Source: Streptomyces sp. RB17 (GTDB lineage Bacteria; Actinomycetota; Actinomycetes; Streptomycetales; Streptomycetaceae). From it: a stretch of DNA of 64,000 nt. Location: NCBI RefSeq assembly GCF_009604455.1, contig NZ_WEGL01000001.1, positions 248,001 to 312,000 of the forward strand, in the 5' to 3' direction. The position numbers were made by a program, and so were the translations under genes. Below the pieces are notes generated by a model. The model had not been told where the DNA came from. It did not search any database and saw only the letters and a list, made by a program, of their open reading frames with translations. The first letter of the stretch is position 1. Every line of letters starts with the position of its first letter. Below are positions 63,937 through 64,000 of this stretch, one piece after another.

Positions 63937-64000
63937 ATGACCACGCGCTCGTACCTCATCCTGCACGGCTGGCAGAACCACCGCCCCGAGGACCACTGGC
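63937..64000 (+). CDS. Alpha/beta hydrolase of the RBBP9 type (partial)
   Basis: The first ~21 codons of a gene that runs off the window. SYLILHGWQNHRPEDHW matches the start of RBBP9/YdeN-type serine hydrolases, where HGW precedes the oxyanion loop. Divergent from the LysR gene and probably regulated by it. Confidence 0.7.
   Translation, partial: MTTRSYLILHGWQNHRPEDHW

Overview
The window is chromosomal DNA from a Streptomyces-like actinomycete. Evidence is very high GC with strong third-position bias, many GTG starts with GGAGG-type ribosome sites, a TTA codon inside an adpA gene, a complete desferrioxamine locus, a cellobiose ceb-bgl locus and DasR-, CebR- and iron-box-like operators. From memory, and not by a search, the gene order resembles the S. 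coelicolor core region around SCO2801 down to SCO2757, with some genes added.

Layout: (1) 1-3.2 kb: end of a response regulator, its histidine kinase, and a secreted GH18 chitinase with a DasR-type site. (2) 3.2-9.4 kb: bglC, cebG, cebF, cebE and divergent cebR, with two CebR boxes. (3) 9.7-13.7 kb: an ECF41 sigma factor, tRNA-His, orn, adpA with its TTA codon, and a small membrane protein. (4) 14-22.7 kb: universal stress protein, YaaH-type membrane protein, glmS, a Tat-exported phosphoesterase, a DUF4429 protein, a GH20 hexosaminidase with a near-perfect dre site, and a LysM/transglycosylase protein behind a structured, AT-rich leader. (5) 23-30 kb: desferrioxamine genes desABCD plus desF and desE, with two iron boxes. 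(6) 30.3-32.1 kb: a two-gene operon joining a trans-prenyl diphosphate synthase to a heme oxygenase, divergent from desE across an iron box; this is the most unusual association in the window. (7) 32-41 kb: a leucine/branched-chain acyl-CoA degradation operon (acyl-CoA dehydrogenase, HMG-CoA lyase, methylcrotonyl-CoA carboxylase subunits), a divergent TetR regulator with two operator-like palindromes, a second acyl-CoA dehydrogenase and a TesB thioesterase. (8) 41-48.3 kb: a Gly/Trp-rich exported peptide, a PucR regulator, and an SSF transporter, ureohydrolase and ThDP enzyme that together suggest guanidino-compound catabolism. (9) 48.5-51.1 kb: a DUF1062 protein and a WhiJ-type trio (XRE regulator, DUF397, ATPase). 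(10) 51.1-64 kb: a GT39-like membrane glycosyltransferase, a class A beta-lactamase-like protein, a fused ABC exporter, small exported proteins, a 5'-truncated aroA relic, a GH3 enzyme, a lipoprotein, a foldback (MITE-like) element abutting a LysR gene, and the start of a hydrolase.

Themes: use of chitin and cellulose (chitinase, GH20, GH3, GH1 and the ceb transporter, with glmS at the amino-sugar end), iron acquisition and possibly heme-iron recovery, acyl-CoA catabolism, and developmental control (adpA, WhiJ-like trio). All family calls come from reading translated motifs; no database search was run.
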